DNA of 64,000 nucleotides, from NCBI RefSeq assembly GCF_900105625.1, contig NZ_FNSD01000001.1, positions 62,001 through 126,000 on the forward strand, read 5' to 3'. The stretch is from Terriglobus roseus. GTDB taxonomy: Bacteria; Acidobacteriota; Terriglobia; Terriglobales; Acidobacteriaceae. A model generated the notes under the pieces. The model was given only the letters and a program-made list of their open reading frames with translations. It made no database searches and was not told the DNA's origin. Shown one piece after another: positions 1 to 8,429 of the stretch. Positions within the stretch are counted from its first letter, which is position 1, and each line of letters opens with the position of its first letter. The position numbers and the translations under genes are program-made.

Positions 1-22
1 CCGGGATACATAACCGGTTCGA

Positions 23-385
23 TCACGGCTTCAGACTCGTATGAAATTCAGCGTGATCCTGCGAGGGCAGCGTGATCTCCAGCGTACCCTCCTGGCCTTC
101 GTTCAGCCAGGGACCCGTCTGCGCGTGGTCTTGCCTTGCCGCATCCGTGAAGCTGACCTTGATGTTGCCGCTCCCAAGCAGCTTGAAGCGGTAGTGGAAG
201 CTGGCACCGGGGGCCAGAAGCTGCGTACCGAAGCTTGCGCTCGGGTAATCCACCTGAACGACGTTCAGGGGAGCATCGCTCGCATTGGTGATCGTGGCCT
301 GAATGTAGTGCGAGTGGCAGCCGATAAGGGCCACAGACGCGCCAAGAGTCGCACACAAAGCAAGGCCAGAAAGAAGACGACGCAT
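23..385 (-). CDS. small lipoprotein of unknown function
   Basis: Short predicted exported lipoprotein. From the ATG at 385 (120 aa) the N-terminus is two arginines, a hydrophobic stretch and a lipobox ending ALIGC, so the mature protein would begin at that Cys and sit in an envelope membrane. The rest is a small beta-rich domain with no motif I recognise. An upstream in-frame ATG at 418 overlaps the stop of the preceding response-regulator gene (ATGA), which suggests translational coupling, but it adds 11 residues before the signal sequence; neither start has a clear Shine-Dalgarno. Function unknown. Confidence 0.7.
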   Translation of the reverse strand: MRRLLSGLALCATLGASVALIGCHSHYIQATITNASDAPLNVVQVDYPSASFGTQLLAPGASFHYRFKLLGSGNIKVSFTDAARQDHAQTGPWLNEGQEGTLEITLPSQDHAEFHTSLKP

Positions 386-414
386 GAAGAGAAGGGTATC
401 AGGCCCGTCCTGCG

Positions 415-1272
415 TCATGCGAAGGAGTTGCCGGAGTGCCTCTCAAGAATGCGGGCACTCAGAACAACGCCGCTGCGGCCATCATGCAGCATGATGGGGA
501 AGGCAAGAACGCTCCAGGTGGCATTGCCTTCGTCTTCTCGGGGCTCCGTCAGCAGACCGCGCCGGGTCCGGTCGATGTAAGTCTCGCGCGTTGTCGAGAC
601 GGCATAGAGAACATCACGCCAGTCGCGCATGGTCTCTGCCATCTCCGCGAAGATGTTGCGGCCCGGGAACCAGTCACGCGGCTTCTGCAGGTACTCCGCC
701 GCGCTCTCATTCACGTAATGCCAGTTGCCTTCAGGATCGAGGATCTGCACCAGGACATCAATTCCGATGGCCATGGCGATGCGGCTGTAATAGAACTCAC
801 GCGCGTCCACCACGACGGGTGATCCCCGGCGCTTTGCCTCAAGGCCGCGCAAGGCTGAAAGAAGATCCTCGACCGAGCTATGCCCCTTCAGCAGATGCAT
901 GTCTTCCACACCACCAAACCTGCGCTCCAGCGTTGCAGAGAGGATGATGATGGGCACCTCCGGCCTGCGCTGACGCAGTTTCGCAGCGACCGCTGTACCG
1001 AATTTACCGGCACCCAGGTGATAATCCAGCACGGCAATGTCCGTGCTCTCAAGCAATTCATTCGCCTCTTCAATGGTGCTGGCAGGCAGGGACTCATAGC
1101 CGTTCTGACGAAGAATTGCGGAACGCAGCAGGAGATTTGCGGGGTCGTCGTCCAGCAGTAACACGCGAACCGCCTTCGGCTCCTGCGAGGCGGCGCTTTC
1201 GTCGCTGCGCGGCATAGAAAAGAGGTTCTTCAAGTCGGTCGTACCAGTCTCGGGTGTGTTCTCGTCAGCCAT
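415..1272 (-). CDS. receiver-PAS response regulator without DNA-binding output
   Basis: Predicted cytoplasmic signalling protein of about 285 aa. A receiver domain (residues about 35-150) has the acidic triad DDD at 41-43, the phospho-acceptor Asp83 in VLDYH, the Ser of the IIILSAT strand and the conserved Lys in LLKGH. A PAS-like domain follows (about 155-280; pattern VQILDPEGNWHYVNESAAEYL). There is no helix-turn-helix, kinase or GGDEF domain, so output must be by protein contact. The ATG at 1272 is preferred over an in-frame TTG at 1332 that abuts the lpxD stop. It lies just downstream of lpxD and overlaps the lipoprotein frame by 4 nt. No partner kinase is adjacent. Confidence 0.8.
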   Translation of the reverse strand: MADENTPETGTTDLKNLFSMPRSDESAASQEPKAVRVLLLDDDPANLLLRSAILRQNGYESLPASTIEEANELLESTDIAVLDYHLGAGKFGTAVAAKLRQRRPEVPIIILSATLERRFGGVEDMHLLKGHSSVEDLLSALRGLEAKRRGSPVVVDAREFYYSRIAMAIGIDVLVQILDPEGNWHYVNESAAEYLQKPRDWFPGRNIFAEMAETMRDWRDVLYAVSTTRETYIDRTRRGLLTEPREDEGNATWSVLAFPIMLHDGRSGVVLSARILERHSGNSFA

Positions 1273-1332
1273 ACTTGCAGGGTCAGATGCGAGGCAATGC
1301 GCGCCGGTCACCCTCTCTTCGCACATCTGCAA

Positions 1333-2346
1333 CTATTCCGGTGCGGTGTTGGTCTTGCGTAGCGAACGGATCTCCCGCAGCATCTCCGGCAGTCGCGCGA
1401 ATGCTGCGACAGAACGCAGCCATTGCCGGTTGTCCATTGCCGGATAGCCGCTGACGATCGCGCCTGCTGCCACGTCGCTTGGGATACCACTCTGCGCTGT
1501 GGCGACCGCACCGTCGCCCACCTTGCAGTGGCCAGCCACACCCACCTGACCAGCCAGAATCACTCGGTCGCCCACTTCGGTCGATCCCGCCAGGCCCACC
1601 TGAGCGCATAGCAGCGTGTTCTCGCCCACAGTTGATCCGTGGCCCACCTGCACCAGGTTGTCGATCTTGCTGCCGGCACCAATGCTGGTCTCGCCGATGC
1701 TTGCGCGGTCGACGCATGCGTTGGCCTGCACCTCCACACGATCGCCGAGCACGGTTGCACCGGACTGCACAATCTTTACCCAGGCCGCACCGTCGCGAGC
1801 GTAACCGAAGCCGTCCGCACCGATGACCGCTCCGTTCTGCAGCGTTACGTCGTCGCCAATCCGACAGAACTCCCGGACAACGGCATGTGCATGCGCAAAA
1901 AAACGATGGCCGATCCGGGCCCCCTGGTAGATCACGGCGTGCGGCAGCAGAATAGCGTCGTCGCCCATGACAACTCCCGCACCGACGACCACGTAGGCAC
2001 CCACGTGAGCGCCCGGCCCTATCCTCGCTGACGGGTCGATCACAGCAGTGGGGTGGATGCCAGGGACGTACTTTGGTGCGGTGTAGAAGATCTTGATCGT
2101 CTCCGCAAACGCGCGGTAGCAATTACGGATCCGCAGAGTTGACGTGCCTTCCAGCGTAGGAAAGTCGGGTTCGACGAGGATGGCAGCAGCCCTCGTCGAC
2201 TTGGCGAGCGGAGCGTACTTCGGGTTCGCGATGAAGGTGACCTGGTCGGGCCGTGCATGCTCGATCCCGGCAACACCAGTAATTTCAACATCGCCGTCGC
2301 CGACCAACTCCGCCCCAAGGCGGCTCGCAATCTCCGAGAGTTTCAT
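1333..2346 (-). CDS. lpxD: UDP-3-O-acylglucosamine N-acyltransferase LpxD
   Basis: Third enzyme of lipid A synthesis: transfers a 3-hydroxyacyl chain from acyl-ACP to the 2-amino group of UDP-3-O-acylglucosamine in the cytoplasm. The 337-aa length is normal. The N-terminal uridine-binding domain begins MKLSEIASRLGAELVGDG and carries FIANPKYAP. From about residue 100 the protein is a run of hexapeptide repeats forming a left-handed beta-helix. The catalytic His lies in LVQVGHGSTVGEN, and the ADGFGYA segment is typical of LpxD. It stands apart from the usual bamA-skp-lpxD-fabZ cluster here. Its presence indicates a lipid A-containing outer membrane. Confidence 0.95.
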   Translation of the reverse strand: MKLSEIASRLGAELVGDGDVEITGVAGIEHARPDQVTFIANPKYAPLAKSTRAAAILVEPDFPTLEGTSTLRIRNCYRAFAETIKIFYTAPKYVPGIHPTAVIDPSARIGPGAHVGAYVVVGAGVVMGDDAILLPHAVIYQGARIGHRFFAHAHAVVREFCRIGDDVTLQNGAVIGADGFGYARDGAAWVKIVQSGATVLGDRVEVQANACVDRASIGETSIGAGSKIDNLVQVGHGSTVGENTLLCAQVGLAGSTEVGDRVILAGQVGVAGHCKVGDGAVATAQSGIPSDVAAGAIVSGYPAMDNRQWLRSVAAFARLPEMLREIRSLRKTNTAPE

Positions 2347-2372
2347 GCCGTCAATCGTACTGCTTCGCGTCG

Positions 2373-2921
2373 CTACTGGGTACGGGCGTCGGGAGGCAGC
2401 TCCAGACTGAAAAGGTCGGGCTGAGTTTCCGTCGCGTCGGCAACGGCGACCGGCTTCTTCCGAGAGGGTGTCGTGACAACGGCCAGCACCTCCATCGACT
2501 CGATCGCAAGGCGCGGGATGAAGAGTCGCTGCGTGTTGCCGCGGATGTCGGGCGGGACGAGGTGGACGCCGAGATCCTGCGCCCAGCCGTCGGCCATTGT
2601 TAGGTCCAGTGGCGCAAGACCTTCAAAGACCTCTCTATCGCGCAGGGTGAGCCGGAGCCAGAGGCCCTCTGACCTCGGCCGCGCGAGGAAGGTCTTCCGG
2701 GTCAGTCGCTCCGGTGCGAAGGTATCGCCCGTATTAAAGTCGCGAACATAGGCCGCGTATTTCACGTCGGCGAGCGGGACCGGCTGGATGCGGCCGCTGA
2801 GATCGAGCAGATCGAGCATTGGCGGTTCACCCGTATAGGCAAGCCCACTTGCTGGCAGGTAGCCCCACAGCAGGCCCGGCAGGAAGCGCCGCACTACGAC
2901 TTTTTTGCGGCTCAGCGCCAT
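2373..2921 (-). CDS. conserved acidobacterial protein of unknown function
   Basis: 182-aa soluble protein with no signal peptide or membrane segment. The basic start (SRKKVVVRRF), the GYLP element and the core pattern VRDFNTGDTFAPERLTRKTFLARPRSEGLWLRL, quoted here only in part as VRDFN and RPRSEGLWLRL, are features I associate with a family widespread in Acidobacteria (inference from memory). A second conserved element is IRGNTQRLFIPR. No catalytic motif is evident. The ATG at 2921 is chosen because the basic N-terminus belongs to the family; GGGAG lies about 10 nt upstream. It precedes lpxD on the same strand, with a 26-bp gap. Confidence 0.65.
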   Translation of the reverse strand: MALSRKKVVVRRFLPGLLWGYLPASGLAYTGEPPMLDLLDLSGRIQPVPLADVKYAAYVRDFNTGDTFAPERLTRKTFLARPRSEGLWLRLTLRDREVFEGLAPLDLTMADGWAQDLGVHLVPPDIRGNTQRLFIPRLAIESMEVLAVVTTPSRKKPVAVADATETQPDLFSLELPPDARTQ

Positions 2922-3153
2922 CTGCCAGGTGCTCCCAGGAATTCATGCGATGAAAGTACGCACCTATTGTGGTCCCGCGTCTCTGCCGCCGCAACAAAAA
3001 TGCAGCCGTCAGGGGTATCCAAAGCGATAGCACCGTGCTACACTCGCATTTTGTGCCGAGGCTTTCACCCGTCGCTAAGCTGCTGAATCCGCGACGCTTA
3101 TCGGCATCTCGCGGCCGCCGTGATGGGCCGCGATCTTGGAGACTGAACGGCTC

Positions 3154-5073
3154 ATGGCTGATTATATCTATCTGCTGGAAACCCGCCTTTCGCCCGCGCA
3201 GCAGAGGGCCATCGGATCCATCCGTACTATTGCGCGCGAGTTCGATACCACCGTTTTTTTGACGGGCGGTGCGGTTCGCGATCTGACTGGTGGCGGCTCC
3301 GTTCGCGACCTCGACCTGACGGTTCAGGGTGATGTCTTCCGTTTGAAGAAATCATTGACAGCAGCAGGGGCTGAGATCGTGGGAGAAAATGCTCCCGCCT
3401 CGCAGCTGTTCCTGGTTTTCGCCGGCGGCGTCCGGGTCGAGCTAAGCTCGGCTGTATGTGTGTCGTGGCCTAAGCCCGGCAAGCCAAAGTTTGAGCCCGG
3501 CAGCATCACGGACGACCTGCGCCGCCGCGACTTTACGGCGAACGCCATGGCCATCTCCCTGAACGAAGGCTCCTATGGCTTGCTGATGGACCCGCTGAAC
3601 GGCGTGGCCGACATCGAGAACCGTGAGCTGCGCCTGGTGAGCAACTATGGTTTCATCGAGGACCCCTCCCGTCTGATCCGTGTGGCGCGTCTGATCGCAC
3701 GCCTCGGTTGGCAAATGGAAGAGAAAACTCGCCAGCGCTACGAGACGGCCAAAGAAGAAGGCTACGTCTCCGCGCTGAGCGACTGGAGCCGCGGCTACGA
3801 GCTGGAAGAGATCTTCCACGAGGAAGATCCGGTCCGCGTGCTGCGTGCCCTTGAGACCGAGGGCTGGCTGCCCGCCCTGTCCCCGTCGCTGACTGCTGCG
3901 AAGGCGAACACCGCCGCATTGGCCGAGCTGTATGAAAAGCAGGGCCAGTTGCAGATGCAGGGCATCCTGTCGCAGCCTGCAGCCGTTGCGTTCCCACTGG
4001 TCACGGCGAAGCTCGCCGCTCCAGAGGTCGCAAAGTTAAAGGCGATGTTCGTTCGTCCCGGCTTTGTCCGAGAGATCGATACCCTCGAGTCCCGCACCAG
4101 GGATTTCTCCGCGCAGTTCTCCTCGAAGGAGTCGGCCGTACCTTCCGCCGCCTGGCGCGTGCTGCATGCGTCTGAGCCGAATCTGGTCCTTGCGATGTCC
4201 TATGGCAGCAAGTCCTCTGCGGTCCAGTCGCGCCTGAAGACCTTTCTGACCGAGTCGCCCACCGCTCGCCAGCGCATTCCTTACGCGTTGTTGACGGAGA
4301 TGCGCATCACGCAGGATCTTCCGATCTACGCGGAACTACTCGATAAGCTGTTTTTCGAACTGATGGACGGCAAGCTGTCCACTCCGGAAGAGATGAAGGC
4401 TTACCTTGAGCCTTACTCGCCACCCGCGCCACCACCGCCTGTGAACCTTCGCCGCGCCCGCGCAAAGAAGGAAGCACGTCCCAGCCGCGCCAAGGCCAAA
4501 AAGGCTGCTGCGGTCACGGTGGCAGCCGAAGAAGAGGCCGCCGGTCTGGCATCAGGTCTAACCGAAGTTGGCGACCTGACCGGTCCCGATCGCGGACCAG
4601 AGCCGGCACCTCGCACACCAATCGCCAAGGTCGCACCGACACCTGCCCCGGCAAAGGTCGCTGTGCCCAAGAAGGCTGCTCCTGCGCCGGTTGTGGTGAA
4701 GGCTGCGGTTGAGCCGAAGCCCGTCGCCGCAAAGAAGTCAATCGCTCCGGTGAAAGCAGCGCCAGTCAAGGCTGTCCCAGCGAAGAAGGCAGCTCCGGCA
4801 AAGCAAGTCGCCAAGAAGGCGCCGGTGAAGGTTGTTGCCAAGAACGTTGTCGCCAAGAAGGGTGCACCGGCAAAGGCTGTGGCCAAGAAGGCACCTGTGA
4901 AGGTAGCCTCCAAGAAGGCAGCGCCGGTGAAGGCAGCCGCAAAGACGGTTGTCGCCAAGAAGGCAGTGCCGGCGAAGAAGGCGGCGCCTGCAAAAAAGGC
5001 GGCTCCGGCTAAGAAGGCTGCCCCCGCGAAGGCCGCGAAAAAGGCAGCCGCGAAGAAGTCCAGCCGCCGGTAA
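3154..5073 (+). CDS. class II tRNA nucleotidyltransferase / poly(A) polymerase with Lys-Ala-Pro tail
   Basis: Residues 1-420 are a class II nucleotidyltransferase of the CCA-adding/poly(A) polymerase superfamily. LTGGAVRDL near 37-44 is the GG motif, RDLDLTV near 51-57 holds the catalytic Asp pair, and the RRRDFTANAMA and DPSRLIRVARLIARL elements belong to the RNA- and nucleotide-binding neck. From about residue 430 to the end the protein is a low-complexity chain of AKKA, PAKK and APVK units, like histone H1 tails. Most family members lack such a tail. The ATG at 3154 is preferred over one at 3136 because the family homology starts there. Which reaction it catalyses (CCA addition or poly(A) synthesis) cannot be read from sequence alone. 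A strong terminator follows at 5108. Confidence 0.85.
   Translation: MADYIYLLETRLSPAQQRAIGSIRTIAREFDTTVFLTGGAVRDLTGGGSVRDLDLTVQGDVFRLKKSLTAAGAEIVGENAPASQLFLVFAGGVRVELSSAVCVSWPKPGKPKFEPGSITDDLRRRDFTANAMAISLNEGSYGLLMDPLNGVADIENRELRLVSNYGFIEDPSRLIRVARLIARLGWQMEEKTRQRYETAKEEGYVSALSDWSRGYELEEIFHEEDPVRVLRALETEGWLPALSPSLTAAKANTAALAELYEKQGQLQMQGILSQPAAVAFPLVTAKLAAPEVAKLKAMFVRPGFVREIDTLESRTRDFSAQFSSKESAVPSAAWRVLHASEPNLVLAMSYGSKSSAVQSRLKTFLTESPTARQRIPYALLTEMRITQDLPIYAELLDKLFFELMDGKLSTPEEMKAYLEPYSPPAPPPPVNLRRARAKKEARPSRAKAKKAAAVTVAAEEEAAGLASGLTEVGDLTGPDRGPEPAPRTPIAKVAPTPAPAKVAVPKKAAPAPVVVKAAVEPKPVAAKKSIAPVKAAPVKAVPAKKAAPAKQVAKKAPVKVVAKNVVAKKGAPAKAVAKKAPVKVASKKAAPVKAAAKTVVAKKAVPAKKAAPAKKAAPAKKAAPAKAAKKAAAKKSSRR
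4440..5070 (+). repeat. coding repeat for Lys/Ala/Pro-rich tail
   Basis: DNA built of degenerate GCC-AAG-AAG-GC(N)-type units that encode PAKKA/APVK repeats at the C-terminus of the nucleotidyltransferase. The last 100 bases are almost perfect tandem copies of PAKKA. Such tracts change length easily by slippage, so strain-to-strain length variation is likely. A long open frame on the opposite strand is only a consequence of this composition. Confidence 0.85.
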
Positions 5074-5107
5074 GTCGATCCGGAAAAGCCGCACAAAGTA
5101 AAATCAC

Positions 5108-5135
5108 GGGCCACCTTCGGGTGGCCCTTTGATTT
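5108..5135 (+). terminator. Rho-independent terminator
   Basis: Perfect 8-bp stem GGGCCACC / GGTGGCCC with a TTCG tetraloop (5108-5127), followed by TTTGATTT. It ends transcription of the nucleotidyltransferase gene. Confidence 0.9.
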
Positions 5136-5165
5136 GCCGCCAGCTTCGCATGCTAAGTTGGCGGC

Positions 5166-5792
5166 ATGAGATTTGTACGAGTCGTCCTTTGGGCTTTGTT
5201 GGCCGCCGCCGTCTGTTCGACCCTCTTTGTCTTCCTGGCTTGGCGAACCATTCCGAGCCGCAACTCTGCACAAGATCACTTCGACACGCTGATGGTGCTG
5301 GGGACGCCTGCGAAGGCAGATGGCACACCTTCGGCTGAACTGCGTGAGCGCATCGACGAAGGCGTCCGGGAGTACAAGGCGGGCGTGGCTCCGCACATCA
5401 TCATGACGGGCGGCGCGGCTCACAACAAATTCGTTGAGGGGCAGGTAATGGCTGACTACGCTGCGGCAGAGGGCGTGCCGCGTGATGCGATCATCGTCGA
5501 GGGCCAGGCGCAGGACACCATCCAGAACATTTGGTATAGCCACGCCATCATGGAAAAAAACGGCTGGCATTCCGCGGAGGTCATCAGTTCGCCCTACCAT
5601 TTACCGCGGACATCACTCATTCTCGAGCACTACACCGGTCCGTTGCGCTTTGACTGGCGCACCCATCCGGCACACTGGCCTGCCACCTACAACGCGTGGG
5701 ACAAGTTGAAGCGGGATTACCGAGAAGCAGTGACCTGCTTCGCAGTCCGGCGCGCAGGGTTTCAGCATTCAAACTACCTGCCAGCAAGCTGA
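5166..5792 (+). CDS. YdcF/SanA-like DUF218 membrane-anchored protein
   Basis: 208 aa. An N-terminal hydrophobic helix (VVLWALLAAAVCSTLFVFLAW) anchors it to the inner membrane with the DUF218 domain outside. The domain shows DTLMVLGTP, the HIIMTGGAAHN loop, VPRDAIIVEGQAQDT and SSPYHLPRT, the usual order in the YdcF/SanA/ElyC family. Family members affect envelope integrity and peptidoglycan or polysaccharide precursor handling; the reaction is not settled. It is preceded by a terminator, so it has its own promoter. The Shine-Dalgarno is weak. Confidence 0.8.
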   Translation: MRFVRVVLWALLAAAVCSTLFVFLAWRTIPSRNSAQDHFDTLMVLGTPAKADGTPSAELRERIDEGVREYKAGVAPHIIMTGGAAHNKFVEGQVMADYAAAEGVPRDAIIVEGQAQDTIQNIWYSHAIMEKNGWHSAEVISSPYHLPRTSLILEHYTGPLRFDWRTHPAHWPATYNAWDKLKRDYREAVTCFAVRRAGFQHSNYLPAS

Positions 5793-5857
5793 ACCAGGGA
5801 AGTAAACCCTCTGGAAAACCGTTCAACGTCTACTTGGGGCTATGACCGCAAGGTGCT

Positions 5858-6487
5858 CTATTTAAAAAAGAAAGGATTCCTCTCCACCTCGCGTCCGATG
5901 GTCGTTTCGGACCCGTGACCCGGCACTACGACGGTCTCCTGTGGCAGAGGAAACAGCTTCTCTCGGACGGAACGGAGGATTGTTGGAGTGTCACCACCCG
6001 GGAGATCTGTCCGGCCGATGCCATTGCGAAATAAGGTATCGCCAGCCAGTAAGAGGCTGCTCTGCGGGAAGGAAAGGGAAATGCTGCCCTGGGTGTGACC
6101 CGGCGTATGCAACACGGTCCCGGTTTCGCTCCCGACGATAAGCTTCGTGCCTTCTTCTGCGCTCGCATCGGGAGGCGCGACTTTGGGCACGGGGACTCCC
6201 ATCCATGCGGCCTGCTGCTCCATCCACGCCAGTTGGGCGAGATCGGCCTGGTGGTACACCACTGGCGCGCCAGTTTGTTCCGACAATACCTTCGCGCCGG
6301 CGATGTGATCCAGATGCCCATGGGTGACGACGATCTGTCGTAGCTTGAGGGCATGAGCGGCTAGGAAGGCGGTGATGCGCGCAAGGTCCGCGCCGGGATC
6401 GACAACGGTGGCGTCATGCGCCGTCTCGTCGTACAGGATCGAACAGTTGCATTGGAGCGGGCCGACGGGGAAGGTCTCACGTTGCAA
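5858..6487 (-). CDS. MBL-fold metallohydrolase (glyoxalase II-like)
   Basis: 209-aa cytoplasmic metallo-beta-lactamase fold hydrolase. The dinuclear metal motif is THGHLDH; further ligands are the His in HTPGHTQGS, the Asp in LLAGDTLFRNGIGRTD and the His in VVPGHG. This arrangement is that of the small glyoxalase II-like/YcbL group, which hydrolyses thioesters, though the substrate here is unknown. I place the start at the TTG at 6487 because AGGAG lies 7 nt before it and homology begins at its QRETFPVGPLQCNCS; the longer frame to 6622 adds a non-homologous Arg/Ser-rich stretch that runs into the secG terminator. Confidence 0.85.
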   Translation of the reverse strand: MQRETFPVGPLQCNCSILYDETAHDATVVDPGADLARITAFLAAHALKLRQIVVTHGHLDHIAGAKVLSEQTGAPVVYHQADLAQLAWMEQQAAWMGVPVPKVAPPDASAEEGTKLIVGSETGTVLHTPGHTQGSISLSFPQSSLLLAGDTLFRNGIGRTDLPGGDTPTILRSVREKLFPLPQETVVVPGHGSETTIGREVERNPFFFK

Positions 6488-6520
6488 GGGAGGACTCCTG
6501 GGGTGACTTGCGGGCAAAGC

Positions 6521-6549
6521 AAAAGGGCGCAGGCCAAAGCCTACGCCCT
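6521..6549 (-). terminator. terminator of secG
   Basis: Inverted repeat AGGGCG-C-AGGC / GCCT-A-CGCCCT with a CAAA loop (6524-6549); on the minus strand it is followed by TTTTGCTTT. It lies 18 nt after the secG stop. Confidence 0.8.
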
Positions 6550-6566
6550 GCGAGATCAGAGATGCG

Positions 6567-6863
6567 CTACTTCTTGGGGGTGCTCTGCTGTGTCTTGATG
6601 CCCGAGAGGACCGAGCGATCACTCGTGCGCGACATCAGGATCGTCAGGCTGATCGAGGTAATCATGAAGAGCACAGCCGACCACGTGGTCAGACGCGTCA
6701 GCAAATTGGCCGCGCCGCGAGGGCCGAAGGCAGTCTGCGAACCTTGTCCGCCGAAGGCTCCGGCCAGATCGGCACTCTTGCCTTGCTGCAGCAATACAAC
6801 GCCGATAAGAAACACGCAGATGATGACGTGAAGGATGACGAGAAAGATCAGAAGGGCGTTCAT
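6567..6863 (-). CDS. secG: preprotein translocase subunit SecG
   Basis: 98-aa small subunit of the SecYEG translocon in the inner membrane. Two membrane helices ([20 protein letters not shown] at the start and [17 protein letters not shown] later) flank the diagnostic [38 protein letters not shown] region, of which LLQQGK, GAFGG and FG are the family signature. The ATG at 6863 gives the normal length; the longer frame starting at 6926 has no homology. tpiA, its common neighbour, is not adjacent. Confidence 0.95.
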   Translation of the reverse strand: MNALLIFLVILHVIICVFLIGVVLLQQGKSADLAGAFGGQGSQTAFGPRGAANLLTRLTTWSAVLFMITSISLTILMSRTSDRSVLSGIKTQQSTPKK

Positions 6864-7237
6864 CGGTCTGGAGCTTGCCTCAATGCGCCGTTTTGAAGGG
6901 CGCGGTGCGCTTTGGGCGCAGATCAAAATTAGTGCGGTGTAACCGCGTGGTCTGAGTGATTAAGACCGCCTGGAGCAACGCGATGGAAGGGAAGCCAAAA
7001 GTTTCTCCTGCCAGCATTTCTGTCCAGATCTGAGTGTATCACCGGGCATCCCGGGGATAGCCCGGTAGTGTCATGTGACTTGATCCCGCGTAGATACCCG
7101 TATCTGAGTTGTGGCGCCTCTTCCACTTGTTCGGGAGGCCCGCTGTGACGACTGTGGCGCAGACCGCGCATGGCCGCTTTTGCTCGGACATCTGATCGGC
7201 GTCGGATCAGATCGCGCATACGAGGTCTTGCGAAGCA
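6864..7237. other. non-coding stretch between tRNA-Leu and secG
   Basis: About 370 bases with no convincing gene. A 115-codon open frame on the minus strand (6929-7276) runs through the tRNA terminator and is rich in Arg, Pro and His with no recognisable domain. A GC-rich dyad ACCGGGC / GCCCGGT is present near 7040-7065. The region probably holds the secG promoter, but I cannot point to convincing -35 and -10 boxes. Confidence 0.5.
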
Positions 7238-7271
7238 AAAGAAGGCCAGCCGTTTCGGGCTGACCTTCTTT
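7238..7271 (-). terminator. terminator after tRNA-Leu
   Basis: Stem AAAGAAGG-C-CAGCC / GGCTG-A-CCTTCTTT with one mismatch; on the minus strand it is followed by a T-rich run (TTTTGC). It lies 24 nt past the tRNA 3' end. Confidence 0.85.
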
Positions 7272-7294
7272 GTCATCTGCTAGAGATTCAGGAG

Positions 7295-7379
7295 TGGTGC
7301 GGAGGACGGGACTTGAACCCGTATGGTGTTACCCGCTAGCACCTCAAGCTAGTGCGTCTGCCAATTTCGCCACCTCCGC
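7295..7379 (-). tRNA. tRNA-Leu (anticodon GAG)
   Basis: Class II tRNA. Acceptor stem GCGGAGG/CCTCCGC, discriminator A and an encoded CCA. The anticodon arm CTAGC-TTGAGGT-GCTAG gives anticodon GAG, reading CUC/CUU Leu codons. A long variable arm and the TTCAAGT T-loop are present. Followed by a terminator. Confidence 0.95.
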
Positions 7380-7474
7380 ATACGGCCTCGCAAACTTCTG
7401 CATTGCCGTGGGAAGCCCCATCCAGAAGCGAGTATAGCAGAGCTTGAGCCCTGAACGAAGCGCGCGCACTTGCT

Positions 7475-8218
7475 CTATGCGAAGTGATGCAGAAGCTCTC
7501 GAAAACTGGAGAGGTGCAGCAACTGACGGCCATGCCGTGGCTCGCCTAACGCCTCACGCTCCAGCACCCATGTACTGGGGTGTGGCACGTAAACGGCATG
7601 CATGCCCGCAGCCAGCGCGGGGTTGGCATCGCTCCGAGGGCTGTTGCCGATCATCCATGTCACCGCTGGATCACAGCCGTAACGATCAAGCAATGCTTCA
7701 TACGCCGCAGTGTGCTTTTCGGGTAGCACTTCAACGTGGTGGAAGTGTTGGTGCAGACCAGAACGTGCAAGCTTCGCCGTTTGCTCCTCGTGATCGCCCT
7801 TGGTCACCAGAATCAACGTGTGCTTCGCAGCAAGCAGCGGCAGCGTATCGAATACGCCGTCCAGCAGCGTCAACTCCGCATCACGAATGCTGCCGGCACA
7901 TGCTGCCAGATGCTGATGGGCGTCAGCCGTGACCTCTGCTCCGGTCAGGTGTGCGTACCCCGCAATCAGAGATTGGTGAAACGCACCGGTACCGTAACCG
8001 TGTGTCTTGACGCGCTTCGCCTCAAGGCGGTCAAAGGCTTCGCGAACTTCGGTCGGAGACATCTCGGGATGGGCAACCAGATCGATGAAGCGATCGATCG
8101 CGCGCTCGAAGTAAATATTGTTTTCCCAGAGAGTGTCGTCCGCATCGATCATCAGCACCTGACCGTTCAACAGAGGAGCTGTCGGAGCAGTTGTAGAAGA
8201 GGAACTCGATATCGCCAT
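7475..8218 (-). CDS. HAD-superfamily hydrolase
   Basis: 247-aa cytoplasmic phosphatase-like protein. HAD motif I is LMIDADDTLW (nucleophile Asp25, acid Asp27), motif II Thr lies in LILVTKGD, motif III Lys in VLPEKH, and motif IV Asp in MIGNSPRSDANPALAAG. The helical cap sits between motifs I and II. The closest familiar group is the putative hydrolase/YjjG-like type; the substrate is unknown. The ATG at 8218 is preferred over a frame start at 8293, since homology begins only at LNGQVLMIDADDT. The gene is single, divergent from the kinase gene. Confidence 0.85.
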   Translation of the reverse strand: MAISSSSSTTAPTAPLLNGQVLMIDADDTLWENNIYFERAIDRFIDLVAHPEMSPTEVREAFDRLEAKRVKTHGYGTGAFHQSLIAGYAHLTGAEVTADAHQHLAACAGSIRDAELTLLDGVFDTLPLLAAKHTLILVTKGDHEEQTAKLARSGLHQHFHHVEVLPEKHTAAYEALLDRYGCDPAVTWMIGNSPRSDANPALAAGMHAVYVPHPSTWVLEREALGEPRHGRQLLHLSSFRELLHHFA

Positions 8219-8429
8219 AGACGCTCCAGTGTAGCAATCCCGGCCATCGCCGCGGTCATCTGTGAGGGACCAGCAAGGCATCTCCGTTGACACCGAGTGT
8301 GCAGCTCTTTGCCGCAGGATGGCATGTCATTCGGTATATGATTTCGCGATAGCCGTAGGTGACGAGCGCAGTCTTAGCGGATGGTCTCGCGAGGCACGCG
8401 ACGTTTGGGCCAGCACAGGGAGCCACGCA

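Noticed and set aside
1283-2122. 279-codon minus-strand frame overlapping lpxD
   Set aside because: Out of frame with lpxD, Arg/Cys-rich shadow of the hexapeptide repeat.
4413-5600. 395-codon open frame on the minus strand
   Set aside because: Antisense shadow of the Lys/Ala/Pro repeat; Ala/Phe/Gly low complexity, and it runs into the YdcF-like gene.
6929-7276. 115-codon minus-strand frame next to tRNA-Leu
   Set aside because: It begins inside the tRNA terminator, has no homology features, and no ribosome site was seen.
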